This document shows, piece after piece, positions 37,783 to 47,382 of a DNA stretch of 64,000 bases. Position 1 is the first letter of the stretch; each line of letters starts with the position of its first letter. The stretch lies in NCBI GenBank assembly GCA_000314955.1, contig BAEM01000043.1, forward strand, positions 124,001 to 188,000, read 5' to 3'. The translations under genes were made by a program, and so were the position numbers. Below the pieces are notes generated by a model. The model was not told the DNA's origin, searched no databases, and saw only the letters and a list, made by a program, of their open reading frames with translations. Source of the DNA: Paraglaciecola chathamensis S18K6. Lineage in GTDB: Bacteria > Pseudomonadota > Gammaproteobacteria > Enterobacterales > Alteromonadaceae.

Positions 37783-37810
37783 ATTATACCTTTATCGCTT
37801 ACTTTTGCAA
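37783..37810 (-). promoter_or_regulatory. Sigma-70 promoter of the S10 operon
   Basis: On the minus strand TTGCAA (37805-37810) and a perfect TATAAT (37783-37788) are spaced by 16 bp. The transcript would start near 37776, giving a leader of about 160 nt. A GCGCCC sequence just downstream of the -10 is the GC-rich discriminator type seen in stringently controlled ribosomal promoters. Confidence 0.8.
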
Positions 37811-37968
37811 CAACCTTTTGTAAATAAATAGAGATTAATCGCCGGTACCTTTTCCACTAAGAATACGCAAGAGTATTCGCCTGTTCGTAAAACAAGTGTT
37901 AACCCATTATTCACTCGGCTATAGTGTGAACATAAGTGTAAATAACAATAATTTTAACGCAGGCGTTT

Positions 37969-40179
37969 ATGGAACAGCAATTGGCTTTACAAGAACTAAA
38001 GCAACTATTAACTAACGCACCTTCGCTACTTAGCGCGTACGACAAATTAGAACCGCTACTTTTAAGGTTATTCAATGCAAAGCGCATGAGTATCTTTCAG
38101 CGGCGCATGCAACATCAAGACTTGGTGGCACGCTTCAAAACCGGGAGCGAAGTTCAAGAGATTAAGGTGCCCATTAGCCCACAGTCAATCGCCGGTTACG
38201 TAGCGTTAAGTCAAAAGCCCCTTATCGTTAACGACCCATATAGTAGTGAAGAACTCTCAGCGATACATCCTCGCCTCAAGTTTGCCGACAAATTTGATAA
38301 AAGCGCCGCATTTAAAACCGAAAACCTGATTTGCATCCCTATTTTAAATTCCGGTGTGTTAATGGGCATCATGCAAATTATCAACAAGAATGACGGCGCG
38401 TTTCAGTCGGCTGATTTAGCCCTGGCTGATAAAGTGGCCCAAGCCTTAGGTAATAAGTTTCGTTATGAACTGGGTGGAACAAGTCAACCGTTTGATTACC
38501 TAGTGCACAGAAACGTCATTGATGAAGCCACGTTAACCAAGTATGTACAGGCTAATCCAGAGCATGCTCAGCTTGTTCAACGTTTAATGACTGAAAAGCG
38601 TATCCCAGAAGATGAAATGGGCATCGCACTCTCCGTTCACTACCAAGTTCCTTATATAGGATACAAACCCGACCGCTTTCACCTTTACCAAAGTGACAGC
38701 AAGCTAAACTTGTCTTATTTAAAACGCAACTTCGTTGCCGTAGTCACAGATGCGACAGAAAAACCCATAGTGTTGATGGCTCAGCCTAGCAATGCCAATT
38801 TACTTATGGAAATTGAAAGCGCCTTAGGCATTGATAGCTACGGTATCTCTGTGGCCTTGCCGAACACCATTTTACAGTATCTAGGTGAAGCAAGTGGCGG
38901 CGGAGCTGGGCCTGGTGCAATGGATGAAATACTGGATGAGATTGAAACCAGTGGCCAAGAAGCCGACGAACAAACAGATGATATGTCAGACGATGCACCG
39001 GCGGTGGTACGTTTGGTCAGCCGTATATTGCATGATGCCAAACGATTAGATGCATCTGATATCCATATAGATGCAGAGAAAAACGCACCAACCCGGGTAC
39101 GTATGCGAATTGACGGTGTGTGCCGCGATATTACCCAAGTGCCAGCTTCTCATCACAATGCCGTTATCGCCCGCATTAAGATCATGTCGAATCTAAATAT
39201 TGCCGAAAAGCGCCTGCCTCAAGACGGCAAGCTTGCCTTTAAGCTGTCGGGGCAAATTATTGAGGTACGAGTAGCAACCATTCCTACTGTGGCCGGCGAA
39301 GGGGTGGTCATGCGTATTCTTGCCACAGGCGGCGCGCTACCAATGGAGAAGATGAACCTATCCCCTGCTAATAACAAAAGCATTACCCGCATGATAGATA
39401 AGCCGCATGGCATTTTATTAGTCGTGGGACCTACGGGTTCAGGTAAAACCACGACCCTGCATGCAGTGCTTGGGCATATAAACACGCCTGATAAAAAGAT
39501 TTGGACAGCAGAAGATCCAGTAGAAATCACCCAGGCAGGGTTGCAACAGGTACAAGTAAGCCCGCGAATTGGCTTTACTTTTGCCAGTGCATTACGAGCC
39601 TTTCTACGCGCAGACCCAGACATTATATTGATTGGTGAAATGCGCGATAAAGAAACCGCTCACGCGGGTGTCGAGGCCTCACTTACTGGTCACTTGGTTT
39701 TCTCTACTTTACATACTAACTCTGCGCCTGAAACCATTACCCGTTTACTCGACCTAGGAATAGACCCGGTTAATTTTTCTGATGCTTGTATCGGGATTTT
39801 AGCCCAGCGGCTGGTGCGAACTCTGTGTAAAAACTGTAAAGAGGCCACCCCCGCCTCAGAGTTAGATTTAGACTTTATTAGCCGCCAATATGGCGCAGAC
39901 TACCTACCAGAACTCGGATTACCAACACCGTTAATGCTATATAAACCCAAAGGCTGTGACAGTTGCGGAAACACGGGCTATAAAGGTCGAACTGGGGTCC
40001 ACGAATTATTGAGCATGACGCCTGCCCTACGCTCATTGGTATATAAGGAAGCCCCCGTTAGTCAATTAAAATCTCAAGCAATGGACGACGGCATGCGCAC
40101 CTTAATCCAAGATGGCATTTTAAAAGTCATTAAAGGGGATACTGATATTGCACAAATCCAAATGCTTGCTGGGGTTTGA
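37969..40179 (+). CDS. GAF-fused GspE/PilB-type secretion ATPase
   Basis: The 736-residue protein starts with a GAF-like sensory domain (about 1-165; LICIPILNSGVLMGIMQIINKN). A linker resembling the N-terminal domain of GspE/PilB follows (about 175-330), with an acidic stretch, then the type II/IV secretion ATPase. Visible motifs are Walker A GPTGSGKTTT, the Asp box DPDIILIGEMRD, the His box (STLHTNSAPETITRL) and the zinc-binding cysteine pairs CKNC and CDSCGNTGYKGR. It should power assembly of a pilus or pseudopilus. No pilin, secretin or PilC gene is adjacent, so its machine is unknown. Confidence 0.88.
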   Translation: MEQQLALQELKQLLTNAPSLLSAYDKLEPLLLRLFNAKRMSIFQRRMQHQDLVARFKTGSEVQEIKVPISPQSIAGYVALSQKPLIVNDPYSSEELSAIHPRLKFADKFDKSAAFKTENLICIPILNSGVLMGIMQIINKNDGAFQSADLALADKVAQALGNKFRYELGGTSQPFDYLVHRNVIDEATLTKYVQANPEHAQLVQRLMTEKRIPEDEMGIALSVHYQVPYIGYKPDRFHLYQSDSKLNLSYLKRNFVAVVTDATEKPIVLMAQPSNANLLMEIESALGIDSYGISVALPNTILQYLGEASGGGAGPGAMDEILDEIETSGQEADEQTDDMSDDAPAVVRLVSRILHDAKRLDASDIHIDAEKNAPTRVRMRIDGVCRDITQVPASHHNAVIARIKIMSNLNIAEKRLPQDGKLAFKLSGQIIEVRVATIPTVAGEGVVMRILATGGALPMEKMNLSPANNKSITRMIDKPHGILLVVGPTGSGKTTTLHAVLGHINTPDKKIWTAEDPVEITQAGLQQVQVSPRIGFTFASALRAFLRADPDIILIGEMRDKETAHAGVEASLTGHLVFSTLHTNSAPETITRLLDLGIDPVNFSDACIGILAQRLVRTLCKNCKEATPASELDLDFISRQYGADYLPELGLPTPLMLYKPKGCDSCGNTGYKGRTGVHELLSMTPALRSLVYKEAPVSQLKSQAMDDGMRTLIQDGILKVIKGDTDIAQIQMLAGV

Positions 40180-40191
40180 TCTTTTCCAAGC

Positions 40192-40209
40192 TGTGAACTT
40201 AAGTTCACA
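40192..40209. promoter_or_regulatory. Perfect 18-bp palindrome
   Basis: TGTGAACTTAAGTTCACA is a perfect dyad, 13 bp after the ATPase stop and about 124 bp before the amidohydrolase start. It resembles a CRP site at the ends (TGTGA/TCACA), but the spacing is 8 rather than 6. No T-run follows, so it is more likely an operator than a terminator. Confidence 0.5.
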
Positions 40210-40333
40210 AAGTGAGATTTTGATAGCGAAGTAACTCGGCTCAGTTAATAGTCACGGCCATCGATGTTTTGTATATTCCTGACACGATTTACTCGCTTCA
40301 TTTGCATAACAATAATCCATCAGGGAAACACAT

Positions 40334-43300
40334 ATGTATAAAAACCTCATCAATGTCGCATTGTTTGGTGCGATGTTTAGCTTAAGTGGCGATGCGCTTA
40401 GTCGCGTTGAGCCCCAAGACAGCAAACCTGCAACCCACGAAGAGAAAAGTAACAAAGAACCTGAATGGGACGTATTGAACCCTCCCTTTGACTTACACGA
40501 AGTATCCATCAGCACCGACGAAACAACATGGTCTAGCTTGGATGTCTCTCCTGATGGTAAGCAATTTGTCTTTGATATGTTGGGTGATATTTATGTAAGC
40601 CCCATCGCTGGCGGTGAGGCAAAATCACTAACCCAAGATTTTGCTTGGAATATTCAACCTACCTTTAGCCCCGACGGCAGTAAAATTGCTTTCATCTCTG
40701 ACCGGGATGGCCTATCCAATGTGTGGGTAATGAACAGCGACGGAAGTAATTTAGTTCAAGTTACTGACGAAAAAAATAATCTCATTCACTCGCCTAAGTG
40801 GAGCCCTGACGGCCAATATATAGTGGCTAATAAAGGCATCATGTCTAGCCGTAGTATTCCTGCAGGGGAAATTTGGTTATATCACCACTCAGGCGGAGAC
40901 GGCATGGTGATAAAAAAGCGCGTGCACGGTAATCCAGATCAAAAAAATATTGCCGACCCTGCGTTTTCTCCTGATGGAAAATACCTTTATTACACGCAAG
41001 ATGTCTCACCAGGCAGTACCTTCGATTATAACCGTGATCCACTAAAATCTATCTTCGCAATCGCGCGCTACGATCTAAACACGGGTGAAGAAGAGCGCTA
41101 TATTAGTGGCACCGGCGGCGCTGTGGTGCCTACCCCCTCTCCTGACGGAAAACACATTGCTTTTATACGCCGAGTAAAAAACAAAACAGGCTTATTTATT
41201 AAGAATATCGCGACCGGTATTGAAACCCCTCTCTATTTAGCCCTTGAACGTGACATGCAAGAAGGTTTTGGTTCTGAAGGGTACTTCCCCTACTTCGACT
41301 GGATGCCTGATTCAAAAAGCATCGTCTTTTGGACCGCTGGCAAATTTCACGCGTTGGACGTTAAAACGCAAGCCATAAAAGACATACCTGTGTCAGTAAA
41401 GGCCAGCGTGAAATACGCAGATGCAGTGCGTTTTGATGTAGATGTAGCTCCAGATACATTTGATATCAAGATGGCTCGCTGGGCACAAAAATCACCAGAT
41501 GGAAAAAGTATCTTATTCCAAGCGCTAGGCAAGCTTTACGTGCAGGACATAAAAAGCGGCAAAGCCAAACGCCTAACTCGGCAGAATGATCATGATGAAT
41601 ACTACCCTCGCTATTCTCATGACGGTAAAAAAATCGTATTCACTACTTGGAGTGACGAAACCTTAGGCAGTGTACGTACCGTGTCAGCCAGCGGCCGATC
41701 AGAGAAGGTTATTACCACAGCACCCGGCCATTATATAGAACCAAGCTTTTCCACTGACGACAAGCTAATAACCTACAATAAAAAAACCGGCGGATATTTA
41801 TTAGCTCCAGAATACTCAGTTGAACCAGGTATCTATGTTGCGAGCAGTAAAGGCAAGAACCATAAACGTGTCGCTAAAAAAGGCGCAGCGCCGCACTTTG
41901 CTGGCGACAACAGCCGCGTTTATATCACCGAATCAGTCGCCGGTAGCGACTACCCTGAGCAACAACTCGTCAGCGTCGACTTGAACGGCGAAGACAAACG
42001 GGAACACCTTTACGGTGGTGACAAAATCGCAGAATATCGTTTGTCTCCGGATAAGAAGTGGATCGCCTTTGTATATCAATACAAAGCCTATGTAGCCCCC
42101 TTCACCGAGATTGGCCAAAGGCAAGATATTGGTCCCAGCAGTACCACGATCCCTATTAAGCAGTTGTCAGACAGAGCTGGCGAGTACCTTACATGGCACA
42201 GCGATAGCCAAACGGTGAGTTGGTATCACGCAGCCACCTATTACGAGCGCGAATTAAACGAAGCGTTTGCTTTCGTGCCAGGTGCAGAAGAAACCTTACC
42301 CGATCCAGTTACCCAAGGAATATCCCTTTCTTTCGAACAAAAAGCAGATAAACCTTCTGGCTACAAAGCCCTCGTAGGTGGGACTGTCGTCACTATGCGT
42401 GATGCTGATAACCAACAAGAAGTGATTGAAGATGCGGTGGTTATTATCAAAGAAAACAAAATCATCGAAGTGGGTAAACGTGCTGACGTGGCAATTCCCA
42501 ACGGAGCACTAGAAATTGATACCACGGGTAAAACCATATTACCTGGCCTCATTGATGCCCATGCTCATGGTTCACAAGGTAGCTACGAAATTATTCCTGA
42601 GCAAAATTGGAATATGTATTCTGCCTTGGCATTTGGCGTAACCACCATTCATGACCCCTCGAACGATACGTCAGAAATATTCGCTGCCGCTGAATTGCAA
42701 AAGGCTGGAAAGCGCGTTGCACCGCGAACCTATTCTACAGGCACTATCATCTATGGTGCTGAAGCTCTGGGCTATAAAGCGATTATTAATAGTTATGACG
42801 ATGCGCTAACACATCTGCAGCGCCTAAAAGACGCAGGGGCAATTTCAGTTAAAAGTTATAACCAACCTCGTCGCGACCAACGCCAACAAATTTTAGCTGC
42901 CGCTCGAGAATTAAACTTGATGGTGGTGCCTGAAGGTGGTGGTAAGTTCCAGCAGAATATTTCCATGCTAGTTGATGGGCACACAGGCCTTGAACATTCA
43001 CTGCCTATTGCCAAGGGTTATCAAGATTTAACCTCACTGTGGGCTGAAACAGAGTTTGGCTACACCCCTACCTTTGTCGTGTCTTACGGCGGCTTAATGG
43101 GCGAAGAATATTGGTACGACCGCACAGAAGTGTGGAAAAACGAACGCCTGCTGCGCTATACCCCAAGTTTCTTGCTAGACGAGCGCGCGATCCGCCGTCC
43201 AACCGCGCCGGATAACCAATATAATCACGTTGAAGTAGCAAAGTACGCTAAAGAAGTGCGTGATGAAGGTGTTAGCGTTCACATTGGGGCCCATGGTCAA

Positions 43301-43678
43301 CGTGAAGGTTTAGCCGCCCACTGGGAGCTGTGGCTGATGACACACGGCGGATTTACACCATGGGAAGCCTTACGCGGTGGCACAATTGACGGTGCTAAAC
43401 ACTTAGGTATGGGCGACCATTTGGGCAGCATCGAAGCTGGTAAATTGGCGGACATGATGATAGTTGATGGCGATGTGCTAAATGATATTCGTCGTAGCGA
43501 ATATGTTAGCTACACCGTTATTAATGGTCGTGTATATGACGCAGCAACCATGAATGAGGTTGGCAGCAAAACCAAACGCCCCGCTTTTTTCTTCGAAAAG
43601 AATAATAAACTCTTTTTGCCAGAAGCAACTCAGCAGAGCATACAACGTAAATCTGAAAAGCATCACTGGGTTCATTAA
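40334..43678 (+). CDS. Exported amidohydrolase with N-terminal TolB-like beta-propeller
   Basis: The 1114-residue protein has a signal peptide (MYKNLINVALFGAMFSLSG...). About 600 residues of TolB/WD40-like propeller blades follow (repeated SPDGKxxxF; for example DVSPDGKQFVFDM, FSPDGSKIAFISDRDG). The C-terminal part is an imidazolonepropionase/prolidase-like amidohydrolase, with the metal-binding motif LPGLIDAHAHG, GLEHS and VHIGAHGQ, and ends with ADMMIVDGD. The propeller probably limits substrate access, as in DPP/Tricorn-type hydrolases. A dipeptide or cyclic amide substrate in the periplasm is plausible but not shown. Confidence 0.88.
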   Translation: MYKNLINVALFGAMFSLSGDALSRVEPQDSKPATHEEKSNKEPEWDVLNPPFDLHEVSISTDETTWSSLDVSPDGKQFVFDMLGDIYVSPIAGGEAKSLTQDFAWNIQPTFSPDGSKIAFISDRDGLSNVWVMNSDGSNLVQVTDEKNNLIHSPKWSPDGQYIVANKGIMSSRSIPAGEIWLYHHSGGDGMVIKKRVHGNPDQKNIADPAFSPDGKYLYYTQDVSPGSTFDYNRDPLKSIFAIARYDLNTGEEERYISGTGGAVVPTPSPDGKHIAFIRRVKNKTGLFIKNIATGIETPLYLALERDMQEGFGSEGYFPYFDWMPDSKSIVFWTAGKFHALDVKTQAIKDIPVSVKASVKYADAVRFDVDVAPDTFDIKMARWAQKSPDGKSILFQALGKLYVQDIKSGKAKRLTRQNDHDEYYPRYSHDGKKIVFTTWSDETLGSVRTVSASGRSEKVITTAPGHYIEPSFSTDDKLITYNKKTGGYLLAPEYSVEPGIYVASSKGKNHKRVAKKGAAPHFAGDNSRVYITESVAGSDYPEQQLVSVDLNGEDKREHLYGGDKIAEYRLSPDKKWIAFVYQYKAYVAPFTEIGQRQDIGPSSTTIPIKQLSDRAGEYLTWHSDSQTVSWYHAATYYERELNEAFAFVPGAEETLPDPVTQGISLSFEQKADKPSGYKALVGGTVVTMRDADNQQEVIEDAVVIIKENKIIEVGKRADVAIPNGALEIDTTGKTILPGLIDAHAHGSQGSYEIIPEQNWNMYSALAFGVTTIHDPSNDTSEIFAAAELQKAGKRVAPRTYSTGTIIYGAEALGYKAIINSYDDALTHLQRLKDAGAISVKSYNQPRRDQRQQILAAARELNLMVVPEGGGKFQQNISMLVDGHTGLEHSLPIAKGYQDLTSLWAETEFGYTPTFVVSYGGLMGEEYWYDRTEVWKNERLLRYTPSFLLDERAIRRPTAPDNQYNHVEVAKYAKEVRDEGVSVHIGAHGQREGLAAHWELWLMTHGGFTPWEALRGGTIDGAKHLGMGDHLGSIEAGKLADMMIVDGDVLNDIRRSEYVSYTVINGRVYDAATMNEVGSKTKRPAFFFEKNNKLFLPEATQQSIQRKSEKHHWVH

Positions 43679-43690
43679 AATTCAGTCACT

Positions 43691-43727
43691 AAAAGACAGT
43701 GGCATATTTCTTAAGCCACTGTCTTTT
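43691..43727 (+). terminator. Intrinsic terminator after the amidohydrolase
   Basis: AAAAGACAGTGGC and GCCACTGTCTTTT form a 13-bp stem with an 11-base loop, followed by more T. It starts 12 bp after the amidohydrolase stop. Confidence 0.88.
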
Positions 43728-43813
43728 TTAGTCTTTTATCAACTCAACACGGCAAGACATTTTCTGGAACTAATACGACAGTCTGGTAAGCTTGAAATAT
43801 AATCGGTTTATGA

Positions 43814-44842
43814 GTGACCTGTGTGAAGAATCACGATTTAGAAAATTCATTTAAGCATCTTAAAAATACCATTCCATTGTTGCTTAAGCACAAAATTCCC
43901 GCTGTGCCGCTAAACTATGCTTTATGGTATACATACGCCAGTAAAGAATCTGAATCTCTAAATGAAACGCTGGATGATGCGTTGCAACGTAATTTGCCCA
44001 TATCAGACTCAAAAACCAAAGATTTGTATCGAAAACATGTCGCCGATGAACAGGATATAGATACATGGGATCTTCGCCATTCTCTTGAAAGCATGGTCAT
44101 TGAACTGTCCCAATCAGTACAAGATACCCGCAGTGAAACCCGCAACTTCAAAAGTACCATGGATACCTGCATGGACGATTTAGCCAAAGTTGAGCGTGAA
44201 GGGTTAAGCATGGAAGAAGTGATGGATCTGGTCCGCACACTCGTTAACCAAACAAAACAAATTCGTGGCAGCACCTTATCTTTTAGCAGTGCGCTAAACG
44301 ATGCAGAAAAAGAAATCTCCCGTTTGAGAAGTCAACTAGAACAAAGTCAACAAGCCGCCCTGTATGACGCGCTAACGGGCTTATGCAATCGCAGATATTT
44401 TGACGAAGAGCTAGCCGCCCATGCCATGCGACCACACATGTGTTTAATATTAGTCGACCTCGATAACTTTAAAACGATCAACGACACTCACGGCCACGTC
44501 ATGGGCGATTTAGTATTAAAGGCCTGCGCTAAAAAGCTTCAGGTCGCTTGTCGTGAAGGAGCTCAGGCGTTCCGTTTTGGTGGCGAGGAATTCGCGATCA
44601 TCGTACCCAATTGCAAGCTAAATGTAGCACGGCAAATCGCCGAAACTATGCGCCGAGCGATCGAAAAAATAGGTGTTCGAGATAAGCGCACATCCGAGGT
44701 GCTTGGTGGTATCAGTGCTTCTTTTGGCGTTGCCGAAATGAAGCAAGGCATGAACCCATTAGGACTTATTCAAGCAGCTGATAAACATTTATATGATGCG
44801 AAGAATTTAGGGCGTAATCGCGTTATGCCTATTTCAAATTAA
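43814..44842 (+). CDS. Diguanylate cyclase, cytoplasmic
   Basis: The 342-residue product has a mostly helical N-terminal half with no membrane segment and a coiled-coil-like stretch before the GGDEF domain (about 155-180). The domain has the LYDALTGLCNRRYFDEEL start, LVDLDNFKTINDTHGH and an intact GGEEF active-site loop, so it should make c-di-GMP from GTP. A product-inhibition RxxD site is not clear. Starts at GTG 43814 or GTG 43823 are both possible. The N-terminal part resembles the helical domain of DgcS/VdcA-like proteins, with low certainty. Confidence 0.88.
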   Translation: MTCVKNHDLENSFKHLKNTIPLLLKHKIPAVPLNYALWYTYASKESESLNETLDDALQRNLPISDSKTKDLYRKHVADEQDIDTWDLRHSLESMVIELSQSVQDTRSETRNFKSTMDTCMDDLAKVEREGLSMEEVMDLVRTLVNQTKQIRGSTLSFSSALNDAEKEISRLRSQLEQSQQAALYDALTGLCNRRYFDEELAAHAMRPHMCLILVDLDNFKTINDTHGHVMGDLVLKACAKKLQVACREGAQAFRFGGEEFAIIVPNCKLNVARQIAETMRRAIEKIGVRDKRTSEVLGGISASFGVAEMKQGMNPLGLIQAADKHLYDAKNLGRNRVMPISN

Positions 44843-45096
44843 CCAAATCATATGTTATTTCAGCCATGCCCCTTACAAAAAAACGAAGCAAAATACTTGT
44901 AACTTACGAACAAATAACAAAGCAGTATATTTTTTTAATTAAGCTGACGATTAAACAAACAAAACACCGCTTTATTCGCCACCCCAAACCATGTAAAATC
45001 CGCGCATTCTTTTAAACGGACGCTCGAAATCCGTAGAGAAGTGTGAATATTTAGATTTTTCTTAAAAGAAAATCGGCATCCCGCGGAAATATCTTG

Positions 45097-45102
45097 TATA
45101 AT
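45097..45102 (+). promoter_or_regulatory. -10 element of the EF-G2 promoter
   Basis: TATAAT, 36 bp before the ATG of the EF-G gene, is followed by a GC-rich discriminator (CCCGCGC). A second similar motif (TAAAATCCGCGC) occurs at about 44994, so tandem promoters are possible. No good -35 matches TTGACA at 17 bp from either. Confidence 0.45.
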
Positions 45103-45137
45103 CCCGCGCAAATTTTACTCATATTGAAGTTGGAATA

Positions 45138-47225
45138 ATGAAAGATTTATCAAAATATAGGAATATTGGTATTTTTGCCCACGTTGACGCGGGTAAAACG
45201 ACTACGACAGAGCGTATCCTCAAACTTACAGGTCAGATCCATAAAACTGGCGAAGTTCACGACGGTGAATCTACTACTGACTTTATGGAACAAGAAGCTG
45301 AGCGTGGGATAACAATCCAATCTGCGGCTGTTACATGTTTTTGGAAAGATCACCGCTTTAACGTTATCGATACTCCTGGGCACGTTGACTTCACAGTAGA
45401 AGTTTACCGTTCACTTAAAGTACTTGATGGCGGCATCGGTGTATTCTGTGGTTCTGGTGGTGTTGAGCCGCAATCAGAAACTAACTGGCGCTATGCGAAT
45501 GACTCAGAAGTTGCACGTATTATCTTCGTAAACAAATTAGACCGTATGGGTGCTGATTTTTACCGTGTTGTTGAGCAAACTAAAAGAGTACTTGGTGCTA
45601 ACCCACTCGTTATGGTTTTGCCTATTGGTATCGAAGATGACTTTGTTGGTGTTGTAGACCTTCTTACACGTAAAGCATTCATATGGGATGATACTGGTCT
45701 TCCTGAAAACTACGAAATCACAGATGTTCCAGCGGACATGGTAGATAAAGTAGAAGAATATCGTGAAATGCTAATCGAAACTGCTGTTGAGCAAGACGAC
45801 GACCTAATGATGGCTTACATGGATGGCGAAGAGCCTTCTATTGAAGACATTAAGCGTTGTATCCGTAAAGGAACACGCGACATGTCGTTCTTCCCAACTT
45901 ACTGTGGTTCTGCATTTAAAAACAAAGGTGTTCAAAATATTCTTGATGCTGTTGTTGATTACTTGCCTTCACCTACAGAAGTTGATCCACAACCTCTTAC
46001 AGATGAAGAAGGTGAGCCAACGGGTAAACATGCTCTTGTTTCTCCTGACGAAACCTTTAAAGCACTAGCATTTAAAATCACTGATGACCGTTTTGGTTCG
46101 CTTACATTCGTACGTATCTACTCTGGTACGCTTAAGAAAGGCGACACCATACTTAACGCCGCTACAGGTAAAACTGAGCGTGTTGGGCGTATGTGTGAGA
46201 TGCAAGCAGATGATCGTAATGAACTTACATCAGCTCAAGCTGGTGACATCATCGCTATCGTTGGTATGAAAACTAATGTTCAAACTGGCCACACTTTGTG
46301 TGATCCAAAAGACCCAATTATCCTAGAGGCAATGGTATTTCCTGAGCCAGTAATCTCAATCTCTGTTACGCCAAAAGATAAAGGTTCAACTGAGAAGATG
46401 GGTATTGCTATCGGTAAGATGGTTGCAGAAGATCCTACGTTCCGTGTTGAAACTGACCAAGATTCAGGAGAAACAATCCTATCTGGTATGGGTGAGCTTC
46501 ACTTAGACATTAAAGTTGACATCCTTAAGCGTACTTACGGTGTTGATTTGGTTGTTGGTGAGCCTCAAGTAGCGTATCGCGAAACGATTACTCAAGAAGT
46601 TGAAGATTCTTACACCCACAAGAAGCAATCAGGTGGTTCTGGTCAGTTTGGTAAAATCGACTACCGTATCAAGCCTGGTGAGCCAAACTCTGGTTTCACA
46701 TTCTCTTCAACAGTTGTTGGTGGTAACGTTCCTAAGGAATTCTTCCCAGCAATCGAGAAAGGCTTCAACAGCATGATGGACACTGGTGTTCTAGCTGGCT
46801 TCCCTGTTCTTGACGTTGAAGTTGAGCTTTTTGACGGTGGTTTCCACGCGGTGGATTCATCAGCGGTAGCATTTGAAATCGCTGCGAAAGGCGCTTTCCG
46901 TCAGTCTATCCCTAAAGCGGGTCCTCAGCTGATTGAACCAATCATGAAAGTTGATGTGTTCACGCCAGACGATCACGTTGGTGATGTTATCGGTGACCTT
47001 AACCGTCGTCGTGGCATGATCAAAGACCAAGAAGCTGGTGTAACTGGTGTGCGTGTTAAAGCTGATATTCCTCTTTCAGAAATGTTTGGTTATATCGGGT
47101 CACTACGTACAATGACATCAGGTCGTGGTCAGTTCTCTATGGAGTTCTCACACTACGCACCATGTCCAAACAACGTAGCTGAAAAAGTAATCGCTGAAGT
47201 TAAAGAGCGTGACGCTAAAAAATAA
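45138..47225 (+). CDS. fusA: Elongation factor G, second-copy type (EF-G2)
   Basis: The 695-residue translational GTPase has G1 (AHVDAGKT), G3 (DTPGH) and G4 (NKLD), plus domains II to V with [20 protein letters not shown]. Its N-terminus ([20 protein letters not shown]) matches the second EF-G of Vibrio, Shewanella and Pseudomonas rather than the str-operon EF-G, which starts MARTTPIERYRN. It stands alone, without rpsL, rpsG or tuf. It may act in elongation or ribosome recycling. Codon use favours GGT, GTT and CGT, as in highly expressed genes. Confidence 0.93.
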   Translation: MKDLSKYRNIGIFAHVDAGKTTTTERILKLTGQIHKTGEVHDGESTTDFMEQEAERGITIQSAAVTCFWKDHRFNVIDTPGHVDFTVEVYRSLKVLDGGIGVFCGSGGVEPQSETNWRYANDSEVARIIFVNKLDRMGADFYRVVEQTKRVLGANPLVMVLPIGIEDDFVGVVDLLTRKAFIWDDTGLPENYEITDVPADMVDKVEEYREMLIETAVEQDDDLMMAYMDGEEPSIEDIKRCIRKGTRDMSFFPTYCGSAFKNKGVQNILDAVVDYLPSPTEVDPQPLTDEEGEPTGKHALVSPDETFKALAFKITDDRFGSLTFVRIYSGTLKKGDTILNAATGKTERVGRMCEMQADDRNELTSAQAGDIIAIVGMKTNVQTGHTLCDPKDPIILEAMVFPEPVISISVTPKDKGSTEKMGIAIGKMVAEDPTFRVETDQDSGETILSGMGELHLDIKVDILKRTYGVDLVVGEPQVAYRETITQEVEDSYTHKKQSGGSGQFGKIDYRIKPGEPNSGFTFSSTVVGGNVPKEFFPAIEKGFNSMMDTGVLAGFPVLDVEVELFDGGFHAVDSSAVAFEIAAKGAFRQSIPKAGPQLIEPIMKVDVFTPDDHVGDVIGDLNRRRGMIKDQEAGVTGVRVKADIPLSEMFGYIGSLRTMTSGRGQFSMEFSHYAPCPNNVAEKVIAEVKERDAKK

Positions 47226-47243
47226 GCGCTTGTTAGCTTTATA

Positions 47244-47281
47244 AAAAAAGCCTCACTGGTGAAAACCAGTGAGGCTTTTTT
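47244..47281 (+). terminator. Intrinsic terminator after EF-G2
   Basis: A long perfect stem (AAAAAAGCCTCACTGGT / ACCAGTGAGGCTTTTTT) with a GAAA tetraloop is followed by T. It begins 18 bp after the EF-G2 stop. Confidence 0.95.
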
Positions 47282-47382
47282 GTATCCGTTATTCGGTCAA
47301 TACTAATTCCATTAAATTTGCATGTTCGCAGACTTTAGGCCAACGTTTGTACTTGATTGCGTTATTGCACAAGGACAAGACT

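Noticed and set aside
40192-40209. Reading the palindrome as a CRP site
   Set aside because: The half-sites are separated by 8 bases instead of 6, so it does not fit CRP binding geometry.
47269-47382. N-terminal extension of the YtcJ-like amidohydrolase
   Set aside because: It would start inside the EF-G2 terminator hairpin and push the clear signal peptide inward; the ATG at 47383 has a good ribosome-binding site.
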